Counted from the first letter of the stretch, positions 55,436-64,000 are shown. The stretch: DNA of 64,000 bases from Robiginitomaculum antarcticum DSM 21748 (GCF_000365025.1 NZ_KB823012.1:1-64000), one strand, 5' to 3'. Program-made: numbers and translations. The notes: generated by a model not told the origin, from the sequence alone.

Positions 55436-56269
55436 ATGACTGATTATAGCTGTTTCACGGTCGATATTGCCGATAATATTGCGCATATTATTCTCTCGCG
55501 GCCTGAAAAACGCAATGCGATGAACCGCGCTTTTTGGGACGAGCTGCCGAAAATCATTACCGATATTGATGATAATTCACGCGCCCGCGTTATTGTGATC
55601 AGTGCGCAGGGCCCTGTGTTTAGCGCGGGTATTGATCTGGCGATGTTCACCAATGATGTCGCCGGCCCGAAAGATAAAAATCATCCGCAATATGGCGCGC
55701 ATTTTTACGAGACGGCGCGCAAGCTACAGCATAGCTTCACGACGATAGAAAATTGCCGCATTCCTGTGCTCGCGGCCATTCAAGGCGGCTGTTATGGGGG
55801 CGGCGTAGACCTGATCACGGCCTGCGATATGCGTTACGGCACCGAAGATAGCTTTATTACAATTTATGAAATCATTGTCGGCATGACCGCTGATGTCGGG
55901 ACATTTCCGAGAATTCTTAACCACATGCCTGAAGGCGTGGTGCGCGAACTGGCCTATACGGGCCGCAAAATGATGGCGCAGGAATGCAAATCACGCGGGC
56001 TGTATAATGAAGTGTTTGCCGATCATGCCGCCATGATGGACGGCGTTATGATGCTCGCCAAAACGATTGCGAAAAACCCGCCACTCGCCGTTTATGGCTG
56101 CAAGCGCGCGATCACCTATGGCCGTGATCACTCAACGGCGGACGCGCTGGATCATATCGCCATGTGGAATATGTCCATGCTCAACCCTATTGAGATGATG
56201 GAAGCAATGCAGGCCAAAGGTCAGAAACGCGCCGGAAAATTTGCGGATTTGCCCAAGCGGTCAGTATAA
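55436..56269 (+). CDS. Crotonase family, delta(3,5)-delta(2,4)-dienoyl-CoA isomerase-like
   Basis: A 277-residue crotonase-fold protein with the oxyanion segments FSAGIDLAMF and QGGCYGGGVDLITACDMRYG. The residues that separate dienoyl-CoA isomerases from hydratases are kept: the Asp of TACDMRY, the Glu of IYEIIVGM and the Asp of TADVGTFPRI. So it probably shifts double bonds in 3,5-dienoyl-CoA. It is last in the PadR-controlled operon and supports an acyl-CoA substrate for the pathway. Confidence 0.85.
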   Translation: MTDYSCFTVDIADNIAHIILSRPEKRNAMNRAFWDELPKIITDIDDNSRARVIVISAQGPVFSAGIDLAMFTNDVAGPKDKNHPQYGAHFYETARKLQHSFTTIENCRIPVLAAIQGGCYGGGVDLITACDMRYGTEDSFITIYEIIVGMTADVGTFPRILNHMPEGVVRELAYTGRKMMAQECKSRGLYNEVFADHAAMMDGVMMLAKTIAKNPPLAVYGCKRAITYGRDHSTADALDHIAMWNMSMLNPIEMMEAMQAKGQKRAGKFADLPKRSV

Positions 56270-56288
56270 GGCCTAGACAATTTAATAT

Positions 56289-57194
56289 TTAAAGCCGCAT
56301 ACTTAATTTCTGGGCAAGCATTTTTGCTGCCGTATTATCCCCGCCATCGCCATCTGCGAAATTCATATATAAATAGGGCTCGACCATTTCGAGCTCAATC
56401 AGTTTCAGCGTTCCGTCTTCCCCGCGCAGTAAATCGACCCGGGCATAAAGCGGCATGTTGTCTATATATCCTAAAATCTCTTCAGCGACGGCGCGCTCAG
56501 TCTGGGTCGGAGAATAAGGCATTTCGCGTCCGCCATATATCGATTGAATACGGTAATCTCCGTCTTTGGGGCGCTTATTGACGGCATGGGAAAACTGTCC
56601 GTCGAAATAAAGAAAAGAATATTCACCTTCGGTCAGAACGCTGGGCACAAAGGGCTGTAATATGGCTTCTCCGGGTGGAAGCTTATCCGGCTCCGGCATG
56701 ATTGTGCCGCGTGTGTAGAGCGCTTGTCGCCACGCGCCGCCGCCGACGAGAGGCTTAATCACAAGCTTGTCGCACGCGAACTCATCACAGGCTGCGATGA
56801 TAATTTCCGGCGTGGCATGGTTCACGATTTTAGCCGGGATCACAGGCGCGCCGCGTGTGCCCAGTTCATCCAGGTAACGCTTATCTGTATTCCAGCGCAG
56901 CAGACGCGGGGGATTAAAGACTTTGGTCTTCTGGGCTGCGGCGTCGATTTGCGCCAAGAATAATTTTAGATTTCCGGTCTCGAAATAATCCCAAATAAAC
57001 AGCGGCAATATCGCGTCATAATCTGCGGCGGACTCCGCGCAATCATTCCACAGTAAGGTTGTGGCCGTCATGCCGAATGCAGCAAAAGCGGGCACAATTT
57101 TGCTCATTTGTTCTTCAAGTTCAAATTGATCTTCACGGGCCTCCGCCGTTCCGGGGAGCATGTTACGAGAGACGAGTATCGCTATTGTTTTCAT
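56289..57194 (-). CDS. ATP-grasp ligase-like protein (DcsG-like)
   Basis: A 301-residue protein of the ATP-grasp superfamily. DYDAILPLFIWDYFETGNLKLFL, FNPPRLLRWNTDKRYLDEL, KLVIKPLVGGGAWR, AILQPFVPSVLTEGEYSFLYFDGQFSHAVNKRPKDGDYRIQ and the terminal ELEMVEPYLYM are the order seen in O-ureido-D-serine cyclo-ligase (DcsG) homologues. Most bacterial members have no known substrate. No other D-cycloserine genes are nearby, so this is an ATP-dependent ligase of unknown product. It is divergent from hslV. Confidence 0.8.
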   Translation of the reverse strand: MKTIAILVSRNMLPGTAEAREDQFELEEQMSKIVPAFAAFGMTATTLLWNDCAESAADYDAILPLFIWDYFETGNLKLFLAQIDAAAQKTKVFNPPRLLRWNTDKRYLDELGTRGAPVIPAKIVNHATPEIIIAACDEFACDKLVIKPLVGGGAWRQALYTRGTIMPEPDKLPPGEAILQPFVPSVLTEGEYSFLYFDGQFSHAVNKRPKDGDYRIQSIYGGREMPYSPTQTERAVAEEILGYIDNMPLYARVDLLRGEDGTLKLIELEMVEPYLYMNFADGDGGDNTAAKMLAQKLSMRL

Positions 57195-57291
57195 CGGCGT
57201 TGATTAGAGCACGCCGTGCCGCACCGCAATCGATAACACGCCTTGAAAATCTACAGCTTATGCCCATTTTAGCCCCAACAAGGAGTTTAAG

Positions 57292-57858
57292 ATGAACCAG
57301 CCCTATGATTATGCCGATGCCAGCCAGTGGCGCGGTACGACAATCCTGACGATCCGCAATAAAGATAAGGTTGTTGTTGTGGGCGACGGGCAGGTTAGCG
57401 CCGGTAATACGGTGATGAAAGGCAATGCCCGCAAAGTGCGCCGCATAGCAGGGGGCAAAGTGATTTGCGGATTTGCAGGCGCGACAGCCGATGCCTTTGC
57501 GCTTCTGGAGCGTTTAGAGGCCAAGCTGGAAGCGCATCCAACGCAGCTGGCCCGCGCCTGCGTCGAGCTGGCCAAAGACTGGCGGACGGACAAATATTTG
57601 CGGCAGCTGCAAGCCATGATGATCGTGGCGGATAAAAAAGAGACTTACGTTCTGACCGGTAATGGTGATGTGGTCGAGCCCGAAGAGGGCATTACGGCCA
57701 TTGGTTCGGGCGGCAATTTTGCCTATGCCGCCGCGCTGGCCCTGAAGGAATATGAAAAAGATCCGGAAGTTCTGGCCCGCAAAGCCATGGCCATTGCGGA
57801 CAAGATTTGTGTGTTCACCAATTCGAACCTGACGGTTGAGGTTTTAGAGATTAAATAA
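57292..57858 (+). CDS. hslV: ATP-dependent protease subunit HslV
   Basis: HslV is the proteasome-like peptidase that works with the HslU ATPase. The 188-residue product has a short N-terminal propeptide ending in G15 or G16, then the threonine [11 protein letters not shown] at the active-site start, and [28 protein letters not shown] precedes the ATG. HslU, usually close by, is not in this window. Its end overlaps the convergent yghU gene by 8 bases. Confidence 0.94.
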   Translation: MNQPYDYADASQWRGTTILTIRNKDKVVVVGDGQVSAGNTVMKGNARKVRRIAGGKVICGFAGATADAFALLERLEAKLEAHPTQLARACVELAKDWRTDKYLRQLQAMMIVADKKETYVLTGNGDVVEPEEGITAIGSGGNFAYAAALALKEYEKDPEVLARKAMAIADKICVFTNSNLTVEVLEIK

Positions 57859-58714
57859 GCCTAGAGCTTGCGTCAAAATCACTTGCGCTGTGACGCTCTT
57901 CAAGACCTTTATCATCCCATGTGCGGTTGACGAGTTGTCCACGTTTGACCGCCGGCCGCTGCGATAACTGTTTGGCCCAGCGTCCGACATGTTTATAGCT
58001 TTCAACGTCTAAAAAATCTTTAGCCTCATATAGAAGGCCGCGCGCCATCGCGCCATACCACGGATAAATCGCAAAATCGGCGATAGATAAGTCTGCGCCG
58101 CCGATAAATTCATGTTCGGCCAGACGCTTGTCGAGCACGTCCATCTGGCGCTTTGTCTCCATGGCAAAGCGGTTAATGGCATATTCGATTTTAAACGGTG
58201 CATAAGCATAGAAGTGCCCAAACCCGCCGCCCAGATAAGGGCCGGCCCCCATTTGCCACATCAGCCAAGACATGACTTCGGTGCGCGCCGCTAACTCTGT
58301 CGGCAGAAATGCGCCGAATTTCTCGGCCAGATAGAACAGGATGGAGCCGGACTCGAAGACGCGCTGTCCGTTGGTCATATCCCGCAGGGCCGGAATTTTA
58401 CTATTTGGATTAATGTCGACAAAGCCGCTGCCAAATTGCTCGCCTTCATTAATATCAATGAGCCATGCGTCATATTCGGCGCTCTCGTGACCCGCCGCCA
58501 ATAGCTCTTCGAGCATGATCGTCACCTTCACGCCATTAGGCGTACCGAGGGAATAAAGCTGCAGCGGGTGTTTTCCAACCGGCAGTTCTTTTTCCTGCGT
58601 CGGTCCGGAGACGGGACGGTTAATATTGGCAAATTTACTGTCGTCACCCTTATTCCATCTCCAGACTTTGGGCGGGACATATTCGGAAAAACTTTGTTTT
58701 TTGGTATCGGGCAT
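57851..58714 (-). CDS. yghU: Glutathione S-transferase, YghU/Nu class
   Basis: A 287-residue enzyme of the Nu class, which acts as a disulfide-bond reductase with glutathione. [19 protein letters not shown] carries the Thr-Pro-Asn motif typical of YghU rather than a Cys or Tyr active site. [16 protein letters not shown] binds glutathione, and the C-terminal helical domain has [17 protein letters not shown]. It is followed on the same strand, in the 5' direction, by a sugar dehydrogenase. Confidence 0.92.
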   Translation of the reverse strand: MPDTKKQSFSEYVPPKVWRWNKGDDSKFANINRPVSGPTQEKELPVGKHPLQLYSLGTPNGVKVTIMLEELLAAGHESAEYDAWLIDINEGEQFGSGFVDINPNSKIPALRDMTNGQRVFESGSILFYLAEKFGAFLPTELAARTEVMSWLMWQMGAGPYLGGGFGHFYAYAPFKIEYAINRFAMETKRQMDVLDKRLAEHEFIGGADLSIADFAIYPWYGAMARGLLYEAKDFLDVESYKHVGRWAKQLSQRPAVKRGQLVNRTWDDKGLEERHSASDFDASSRLI

Positions 58715-58725
58715 AAGGTCTCTTT

Positions 58726-59877
58726 TTAATGTGGCGTTATACGAATGAGTTTGCCGTCATCGGGCGCGTCAGTCAGAACATATATGGCCCCATCCGGCCC
58801 TAAGCGCACATCACGAATTCGCGCGCTCATATCGCCCAGTAATATGGTTTCGGAGACCGGTTTGCCGCTGTCCATATGGACGCGCCGCAAGTCTTTGGAC
58901 GCCAGTCCACCCACCAGAAGGTCACCGCTCCAGTCTGCGAACATGTCGCCGCGAATGAGCGCAAATCCTGATGGCGCAATAGACGGCTTCCAGTAATACA
59001 GGCTGTCCGTCATGCCCTCATAGGTCTGATACGGGCTGATTTGCGCGCCGGAATAATCAATGCCGAATGTCGCGACCGGCCAGCCGTAATTTTTCGCGGC
59101 CTCAATACGGTTAATCTCGTCTCCGCCTTTGGGTCCATGCTCGTGAAGCCAGACCGTGTCGCTTGCAGCGTCATATAGCAGGCCTTGTGAGTTGCGGTGT
59201 CCGTAAGAGTAAATCTCTGCGCGCTTGCCTTCCTGACCCGTAAAGGGGTTGCCGGCGGCGGCTTTACCGTCCGGCGTTAGCCGCAATAGCTTGCCCAGAT
59301 GGCTGGACAGATCCTGCGCTTTTTCGCGGTAGGCATAGCCTTCGCCGACTGTCAGCAGGAAATTGCCGTCGGGCAGAAACGCCATACGCGCGCCGTAATG
59401 ATTGGGCGTATCCTTCGGGGGGTGGGATTCAAATATGGTCTCTCCGGTAAGCGTGTCACCGCTTAGAACGCCTTTGAATACGGCTGTGCCGTTCGCCGCC
59501 GCATCGCCATAGGCATAGGTGATATAGACGGTATTGTCGGTGTTGAAATTCGGCGAGAGCGCAATGTCGTGAAGTCCGCCTTGACCTGCGACATAAGCCT
59601 TGGGCCCGCCGCTGACCGGCGTCTTAACGCCTGACGCGTCAATGCGAATAACGCCGCCCGTTTTTTCTGTGACCAGATAATCGCCGCTAGGCAAAAAGGC
59701 GAGGCCCCAAGGCGCGGACAGGCCATCAGCAATGACATCGGTCTTCACGGACAGAGTTTCAGGGGTTGCAGCGGATTTAACGGAGGCGCTTGCGGGTTGC
59801 GCGTTCTCCGGCGCGCCGCAGGCGCCCAGTGATAAGGCCATCGCGGCGGCGGTCATATAAAAAATCGTTTTACTCAT
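58726..59877 (-). CDS. PQQ-dependent aldose sugar dehydrogenase (YliI/Asd-type) lipoprotein
   Basis: A 383-residue exported protein with lipobox LGAC (residues 17-20), so anchored in a membrane. The rest is a six-bladed propeller: APWGLAFLPSGDYLVTEKTGG, HDIALSPNF, EGYAYREKAQDLSSHLGKLLRLTPDG, RNSQGLLYD, HEHGPKGGDEINRI and APSGFALIRGD. It probably oxidises aldoses with PQQ, though some relatives lack PQQ. It ends 11 bases before the yghU start, so they may share a transcript. Confidence 0.88.
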   Translation of the reverse strand: MSKTIFYMTAAAMALSLGACGAPENAQPASASVKSAATPETLSVKTDVIADGLSAPWGLAFLPSGDYLVTEKTGGVIRIDASGVKTPVSGGPKAYVAGQGGLHDIALSPNFNTDNTVYITYAYGDAAANGTAVFKGVLSGDTLTGETIFESHPPKDTPNHYGARMAFLPDGNFLLTVGEGYAYREKAQDLSSHLGKLLRLTPDGKAAAGNPFTGQEGKRAEIYSYGHRNSQGLLYDAASDTVWLHEHGPKGGDEINRIEAAKNYGWPVATFGIDYSGAQISPYQTYEGMTDSLYYWKPSIAPSGFALIRGDMFADWSGDLLVGGLASKDLRRVHMDSGKPVSETILLGDMSARIRDVRLGPDGAIYVLTDAPDDGKLIRITPH

Positions 59878-59933
59878 AAATCCTCGAAATTAGTGCCATT
59901 GCGGCGCGGCAGTGATTGCGTCATAACTGAGCT

Positions 59934-60407
59934 ATGACAGAGACAAATGCAATTCACATTGGTGACACCCCCAAAGGCGTTTCAATATTGCGCTGGGTTA
60001 TAAGCTATTTTATTTGCGTCGTGGTCATCACGATTCTGTCCGTCGTGATCTCATCCATCTTTGTAGGCTTAAACCTCCCTGTGCCGGTTAGCGCTGCCGG
60101 ATATATTGATCTTATTGGCAAAGATCTGATTGGACTGGGTCCGGTTTTCGCTGTCGTAACTGCCATTGGCGCGATCATAGCTTTTTTGTGCGCCGAATGG
60201 GTGGCGCGCAAAACAGGCTGGGCGCGGCCCTTTGTTTTTGCTGTGGCGGGACTGGTTCTCATGATCGTCCTGCTCTACGCGCTAAAACTGCGCGGGTCGG
60301 GCGTTCAGCCGATTGGCCGGGCAGAGTTTTGGCCCAATTATCTGTCTTTACTGGGAATTGGTGTGCTTGGCGGCGCGCTTTTCGGGACGATGACACGCAA
60401 GCATTAA
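59934..60407 (+). CDS. Unknown four-helix membrane protein
   Basis: A 157-residue protein with four hydrophobic segments (about residues 19-43, 70-90, 97-117 and 134-150) and no recognised family. The second and third helices are joined by WVARKTGWARP. No catalytic motif is visible. It is divergent from the sugar dehydrogenase and followed by a thioredoxin-like lipoprotein after about 150 bp. Confidence 0.7.
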   Translation: MTETNAIHIGDTPKGVSILRWVISYFICVVVITILSVVISSIFVGLNLPVPVSAAGYIDLIGKDLIGLGPVFAVVTAIGAIIAFLCAEWVARKTGWARPFVFAVAGLVLMIVLLYALKLRGSGVQPIGRAEFWPNYLSLLGIGVLGGALFGTMTRKH

Positions 60408-60557
60408 GCCTGCCCGGGTATGATTTTTGAGCTTTTGTAAATGCGGTCTCAATGACGATAACTTTACCTCCGCCTTGAACGCTGGGTGGTAGACCCCATC
60501 TTCAAATCACATATTGATAAAAGATGTCCTCGCAGGATGCTTTTTGAGGGAGGGCAT

Positions 60558-61007
60558 ATGCGCAATTTATTCCTTATAATTTTCACGGTCATGTTTGGTC
60601 TTTTGGCGGGGTGCTCACCGCAGGCCGAGAACCAGTCCGCGCCGCCTACTGCGCAGGTTCAAGTTGACAGCCCGCGCGTTATCGCGGTTCTCTCATATGC
60701 AGAGTGGTGCGCCAGCTGTAAAATTCTGTCACCGAAAGTCAATAAAATGCGCGCCGAATATGAAGCGCGCGGAATCGAATTTGTCCGGCTCGATTACACT
60801 GACCGTGACAATTCGAACTTTTATGCCCAAGCGGCGGCTCGCGGATTCGAAACGCCTGTTCGCGATTATTTTGGCGATAACATCATAACGGGGCGAATGA
60901 TGTTAATGACGCCTGAGGGCAAAATGCTGACCCGACCGCTCAATATGACTCACTCGCGAATGGAAATCCGCAATCGATTGGATAAAGCGCTCAGCGTCGC
61001 CGATTAG
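60558..61007 (+). CDS. Thioredoxin-like lipoprotein
   Basis: A 149-residue protein with a signal peptide and lipobox LLAGC (Cys at residue 20), then a thioredoxin fold with active-site WCASC (about residues 50-54) in VLSYAEWCASCKILSPKV. The motif is atypical (WCASC rather than WCGPC or WCxxC with Pro-rich loop); an electron-transfer role in the periplasm is likely. I start at ATG 60558 with GGGAGGG ahead. The 3' end overlaps a convergent epimerase gene by 17 bases. Confidence 0.85.
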   Translation: MRNLFLIIFTVMFGLLAGCSPQAENQSAPPTAQVQVDSPRVIAVLSYAEWCASCKILSPKVNKMRAEYEARGIEFVRLDYTDRDNSNFYAQAAARGFETPVRDYFGDNIITGRMMLMTPEGKMLTRPLNMTHSRMEIRNRLDKALSVAD

Positions 61008-61881
61008 CCCATATCGCGTCCAGTCCCGATTTATAATCCGGATATTTGGGTTTAAATTTCAGTCCTTTGACCGCGCGATTAATCGAAACGCGTTTATTCT
61101 CACGGTAAAAACTGCGCGCCATATCCGACAGTCCCGCGTCTTCCAACGCAAAGCGCGGCGGCGGCGGGTAGCCGCATAATGTTGCGGCATAGTCTAAAAC
61201 ATCGCCGGGCGGGGCGGGGTGACCGTCTGCAATATTATAAACGGTGCAGGGGAATGGCGCGGATAAGCTCGCCATGACGGCGGTCACAATATCGTCGACA
61301 TGGATACGGTTGACCACATGTCCTTCTTTGAGAATGACTTTGGCTTCGCCGTTCATAATTTTATCAAACGGCGCGCGGCCGGGGCCGTAAATCCCCGCTA
61401 GACGAAAAATATGAACGGGCAATCCGCTCTCCATCCAGTCCAATTCAGCTAATACGCGGCGCCGTCCGCGCGCTGTAACGGGAAGTAAAAGCTCGTCTTC
61501 AAACGCCCACTGCCCCGCCCGGTCTCCATAGACACTGGTTGCGGAGAGATAGCCCGCCCAGTGCAGATCGGGGAGCGTCTCAGCGCCTAAATCATGGATG
61601 TCCAAATCGAGAATAAAGGGATCATAATTGCCGCGCGGCGCAATAGAAGAGAGGACCGCCGTGCAGCCGCGCAGGGCCGCGCGCAATTCTACGCTTAGGC
61701 CCTTATCGCTATCATATATATGCCGCTCTATATCGCCGCCATCTTGCACGTCAGATAGATTCCGATGCGTCGTCAGCACGGCCCAGCCTGCAGCTTGCAG
61801 GGCCGGAATCATAGCCCGCGCGACATAGCCCGCACCGATAAGCGCGATCTTGCCTTGCTGATGTTTAATGCTGCTCTGCAT
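60991..61881 (-). CDS. NAD-dependent epimerase/dehydratase family protein (YeeZ-like)
   Basis: A 296-residue protein of the extended SDR class. The N-terminal ALIGAGYVARAMIPALQAAGW is a Rossmann motif; AGYLSATSVYGDRAG carries the SATSVYGD segment; FRLAGIYGPGRAPFDKI and YNIADGHP are further family features. Members often lack a known substrate. It is convergent with the thioredoxin-like gene and divergent from a TPR gene. Confidence 0.88.
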   Translation of the reverse strand: MQSSIKHQQGKIALIGAGYVARAMIPALQAAGWAVLTTHRNLSDVQDGGDIERHIYDSDKGLSVELRAALRGCTAVLSSIAPRGNYDPFILDLDIHDLGAETLPDLHWAGYLSATSVYGDRAGQWAFEDELLLPVTARGRRRVLAELDWMESGLPVHIFRLAGIYGPGRAPFDKIMNGEAKVILKEGHVVNRIHVDDIVTAVMASLSAPFPCTVYNIADGHPAPPGDVLDYAATLCGYPPPPRFALEDAGLSDMARSFYRENKRVSINRAVKGLKFKPKYPDYKSGLDAIWANRRR

Positions 61882-61915
61882 TGCCGCTGCCCGCCGAATT
61901 TGCCATCAGGCGCAA

Positions 61916-62659
61916 ATGAAAACCTTACGCGCCAAATCAATTCTCGCTCTAGCGGCTCCGGCCCTCTTTGTCATGGGGATACCTAGCTATGCGCAGGTCG
62001 CCCCGCCGCTGGAGTTTGATGAGATTGCGGTTGTAACTCCGCATGTCGATCCGCTGGACTTCAATGTGCGCCACACGGCCTGTGTGGACAGCATTAGCAA
62101 GGATCCCGAAATAGCGTTCGAAGATGCCATGGTCTGGAAAGCCCAAGGCGGCGGCTTTCGCGCGCGTCACTGCGCGGCGCTGGCTTTATTTGCCACCGGG
62201 CAAAGCAAAATGGCCGCCGCGCAGCTTGAGCAAATGGGCAGCGAAGTCGGCATCGGCACGGCGGAGGCCCGCGCGCAATATTACGCGCAGGCTGCTGATT
62301 TCTGGCTTGTGGGCTATGACCCGCAGGCGTCTCACCGCGCGGCCAGCAGCGGGCTTGATCTGTCCAAATCCAATACTCAGCTGCGTATCATCCGCGCGCG
62401 CGCCTACGCGCAAATGGACCGCTGGGACTACGCCGAAACCGACCTGACGAGCGCCTTGGCCTTTGACCCTCAAAACATCTCCGCCCTGGTGTATCGCGCC
62501 GATGCCCGCCGCCGTTTGGGTCGTTTTGAAGAAGCTTTATCTGACGCCGAGCGCGCTCTTGATCTGGATATCGAGTCCGTCGAAGCCGCTGTCGTGCGCG
62601 GCGATATCCGCGAAGAGATTCGGCTGGCGGCGTTGGAAGATCAGGCTGTAGCGGAGTAG
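61916..62659 (+). CDS. Exported TPR protein
   Basis: A 247-residue protein with a signal peptide (cleavage near SYAQ) and at least two TPR repeats in the C-terminal half (RIIRARAYAQMDRWDYAETDLTSALAFDP and ALVYRADARRRLGRFEEALSDAERALDLD). A further helical part lies N-terminal. It is probably periplasmic and mediates protein contacts. I start at ATG 61916, since a longer frame upstream reads into the divergent gene's start. The partner is unknown. Confidence 0.82.
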   Translation: MKTLRAKSILALAAPALFVMGIPSYAQVAPPLEFDEIAVVTPHVDPLDFNVRHTACVDSISKDPEIAFEDAMVWKAQGGGFRARHCAALALFATGQSKMAAAQLEQMGSEVGIGTAEARAQYYAQAADFWLVGYDPQASHRAASSGLDLSKSNTQLRIIRARAYAQMDRWDYAETDLTSALAFDPQNISALVYRADARRRLGRFEEALSDAERALDLDIESVEAAVVRGDIREEIRLAALEDQAVAE

Positions 62660-62705
62660 GGAATTAATATTTAATTCCGCAACTCAAAAATTCCTCTCCC
62701 GTTCA

Positions 62706-63179
62706 TCACGAAAATTCATTTTCGATAGGCGCTGTTTTTATCGGCCAATTGACCCAGATTGGAATTATTAGAGGAATAGAGAACCACAGTGTCGAAATAA
62801 TATTATTGATGTAAAGTTCAGGATTTTGCACCGGATGATTTGCATCAATTGGTTGTTCATTCATCAAAAACAAAGGCATTAATACACCCCCAAACAAAAC
62901 CGCTTTTGAGGCCAGGACCATAAAGGCTGTAAAAATTGCCAGTTTTATATGAGGCGACTTAAACTGAACGACAAAAAGTCCAATACAGCAAATAACTGTC
63001 ACGAGGAGTGTTAACGCGATTAGGAAAGACGCGAAGAATCCAATCTCGTAATTTAGTTCCCCAAAAACAATATAGAGCATCATCGCAAAGTCTAAAACGT
63101 ATAAAATAGTCAATAAAAATAATATTAACCCACTGATAATAAGGCAAATGGGATGGCGCCGAATGGGTTTTTTAATCAC
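62706..63179 (-). CDS. Unknown AT-rich four-helix membrane protein
   Basis: A 157-residue protein from GTG 63179, whose start falls 2 bases past the kdsD stop. It has four or five hydrophobic segments (CLIISGLILFLLTILYVLDFAMMLYIVF, FFASFLIALTLLVTVICCIGLFVV and others). No family is recognised. Its base composition is clearly more AT-rich than its neighbours (many TTT, ATA, AAA codons), a sign of possible recent acquisition. A longer frame from TTG 63206 would overlap kdsD. Confidence 0.6.
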   Translation of the reverse strand: MIKKPIRRHPICLIISGLILFLLTILYVLDFAMMLYIVFGELNYEIGFFASFLIALTLLVTVICCIGLFVVQFKSPHIKLAIFTAFMVLASKAVLFGGVLMPLFLMNEQPIDANHPVQNPELYINNIISTLWFSIPLIIPIWVNWPIKTAPIENEFS

Positions 63180-63181
63180 CC

Positions 63182-64000
63182 TTAAGCCAGCCCCGCGCGC
63201 AAACAATCATGTAGATGCAGGATCCCGACAGCCCGCGCGCCATCCAGCACAAAGAGCTGCATCACTTTGGGCGGCTCAGCGGTCATACGGCGAAGCGCAT
63301 CACCGGCAAGGTCGCCCGCTTGGGCGGTTTTCGGTGAGGCCGTCATGATCGTGCGGGCGGTTTTCGTCGTCAGATTACCGTCCATATGGCGGCGTAAATC
63401 ACCGTCGGTGATAATCCCGCAAAATTCGTCGCCGTTTAATACACCGACACAGCCAAAGCCTTTTTCGCTCATGGTAATCAGAGCTTCGGACATGGGCGTC
63501 GCTGCATCCACCAAGGGCACCGCGTCGCCCGTATGCATCAGATCTGCGACAGTAGCGAGCGATGCGCCAAGCGCGCCGCCGGGATGGAAAGCCTTGAAAT
63601 CTTTGGCCGTGAAGCCCTTGGCCTCAAGCAGCGCAACGGACAGCGCGTCGCCCATGGCGATTTGCAATGTTGTGCTGGTCGTAGGCGCGCGTGTCTCGGC
63701 GCAGGCCTCGGGCGCATCCGGAATGATCAGCGGGAATTTTGCGGCTTTGGCGAGCGTGCTGTGCGGCTGTGCGGTGATCGCCATCAACGGCACATTAAAC
63801 CGCGCGCAATAGCCGATCATATCAGCGAGCTCTTGGGTCTCGCCGCTGCGCGACAGCGCGATGACGGTGTCGTCGGGCGTGATCATGCCCATATCGCCGT
63901 GGCTGGCCTCAGTAGGATGCACGTAAAGAGACGGCGTTCCTGTGCTGGCGAGGGTCGCTGAGATTTTGCGCGCAACATGGCCGGATTTCCCCACGCCCGC
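63182..64000 (-). CDS. kdsD: D-arabinose 5-phosphate isomerase (3'-terminal part; 5' end outside window)
   Basis: This enzyme turns ribulose 5-phosphate into arabinose 5-phosphate, the first step in Kdo synthesis. The visible part begins inside the SIS domain (GKSGHVARKISATLASTGTPS), continues with IALSRSGETQELADMIGYC, and ends with two CBS domains (DLMHTGDAVPLVDAATPMSEALITM and RTIMTASPKTAQAGDLAGDALRRM). The 5' end lies past base 64000. It fits with the lipid A/Kdo genes at 43-48 kb, 15 kb away. Confidence 0.93.
   Translation of the reverse strand, partial: AGVGKSGHVARKISATLASTGTPSLYVHPTEASHGDMGMITPDDTVIALSRSGETQELADMIGYCARFNVPLMAITAQPHSTLAKAAKFPLIIPDAPEACAETRAPTTSTTLQIAMGDALSVALLEAKGFTAKDFKAFHPGGALGASLATVADLMHTGDAVPLVDAATPMSEALITMSEKGFGCVGVLNGDEFCGIITDGDLRRHMDGNLTTKTARTIMTASPKTAQAGDLAGDALRRMTAEPPKVMQLFVLDGARAVGILHLHDCLRAGLA

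Overview
The window looks like one chromosomal segment of an alphaproteobacterium. The best evidence is a GcrA cell-cycle regulator (a protein confined to Alphaproteobacteria), a COQ9-family ubiquinone protein, a short LID-less adenylate kinase, a dnaK promoter matching the RpoH consensus, a catalase promoter matching the alphaproteobacterial general-stress (EcfG) consensus, and a canonical S10-spc-alpha ribosomal cluster with secY and adk. Moderate base composition plus GcrA and lipid A genes suggest a Hyphomonadaceae/Maricaulales-like stalked or marine relative, but that placement is inference.

Layout. 1-14.7 kb: the 3' end of tuf, then S10, spc and alpha ribosomal operons (rpsJ to rplQ) with secY, adk and rpoA, all on the + strand. 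A terminator follows tuf and another follows rplQ. rplO carries an unusual C-terminal helix-hairpin-helix extension, and rpsM has its own promoter plus a hairpin-rich leader. 14.7-21 kb: isovaleryl-CoA dehydrogenase, an unknown membrane-anchored protein, rbfA coupled to an avidin-like lipoprotein, then dnaJ/dnaK with a heat-shock promoter. 21-26.3 kb: PiT phosphate transporter, AlkB, a FecR-domain protein paired with a TPR/beta-barrel outer-membrane protein, and a small CBU_0592-like membrane protein. 26.4-28.3 kb: a decayed 2-hydroxychromene-2-carboxylate isomerase gene, bfd and bfr (iron storage), and a DUF202 protein. 28.3-32.4 kb: COQ9, an ABC-2 exporter pair, and gcrA. 32.4-42.2 kb: ABC-2 permease, argF, catalase HPII, hslO, a 28-residue membrane peptide, TrkH, a DUF3445 protein, a beta-lactamase-fold hydrolase and a monoacylglycerol-lipase-like hydrolase. 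42.2-49.2 kb: rsmD, a tyrosine-phosphatase-like protein, then the lipid A/Kdo cluster (DUF374 acyltransferase, waaA, lpxK, lpxL-like, cardiolipin synthase) and tRNA-Met. 49.2-56.3 kb: a gene-poor stretch, a TIGR03643 protein, an Atm1-type ABC transporter, dgkA, and a PadR regulator divergent from a four-gene SDR/DUF1330/DUF2855/dienoyl-CoA isomerase operon. 56.3-64 kb: a DcsG-like ATP-grasp protein, hslV, YghU-type GST, a PQQ-type sugar dehydrogenase, small envelope proteins, an epimerase, a TPR protein and the 3' part of kdsD.

Most of the window is core housekeeping: translation, protein export, protein folding, lipid A assembly, iron storage and cell-cycle control. The less ordinary parts are the avidin-like lipoprotein co-translated with rbfA, the PadR-controlled catabolic operon with a clear AphA-like operator, the L15-HhH fusion, the FecR/beta-barrel pair, and the very small membrane peptide beside trkH. 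No phage, insertion sequence, CRISPR array or rRNA gene was seen.
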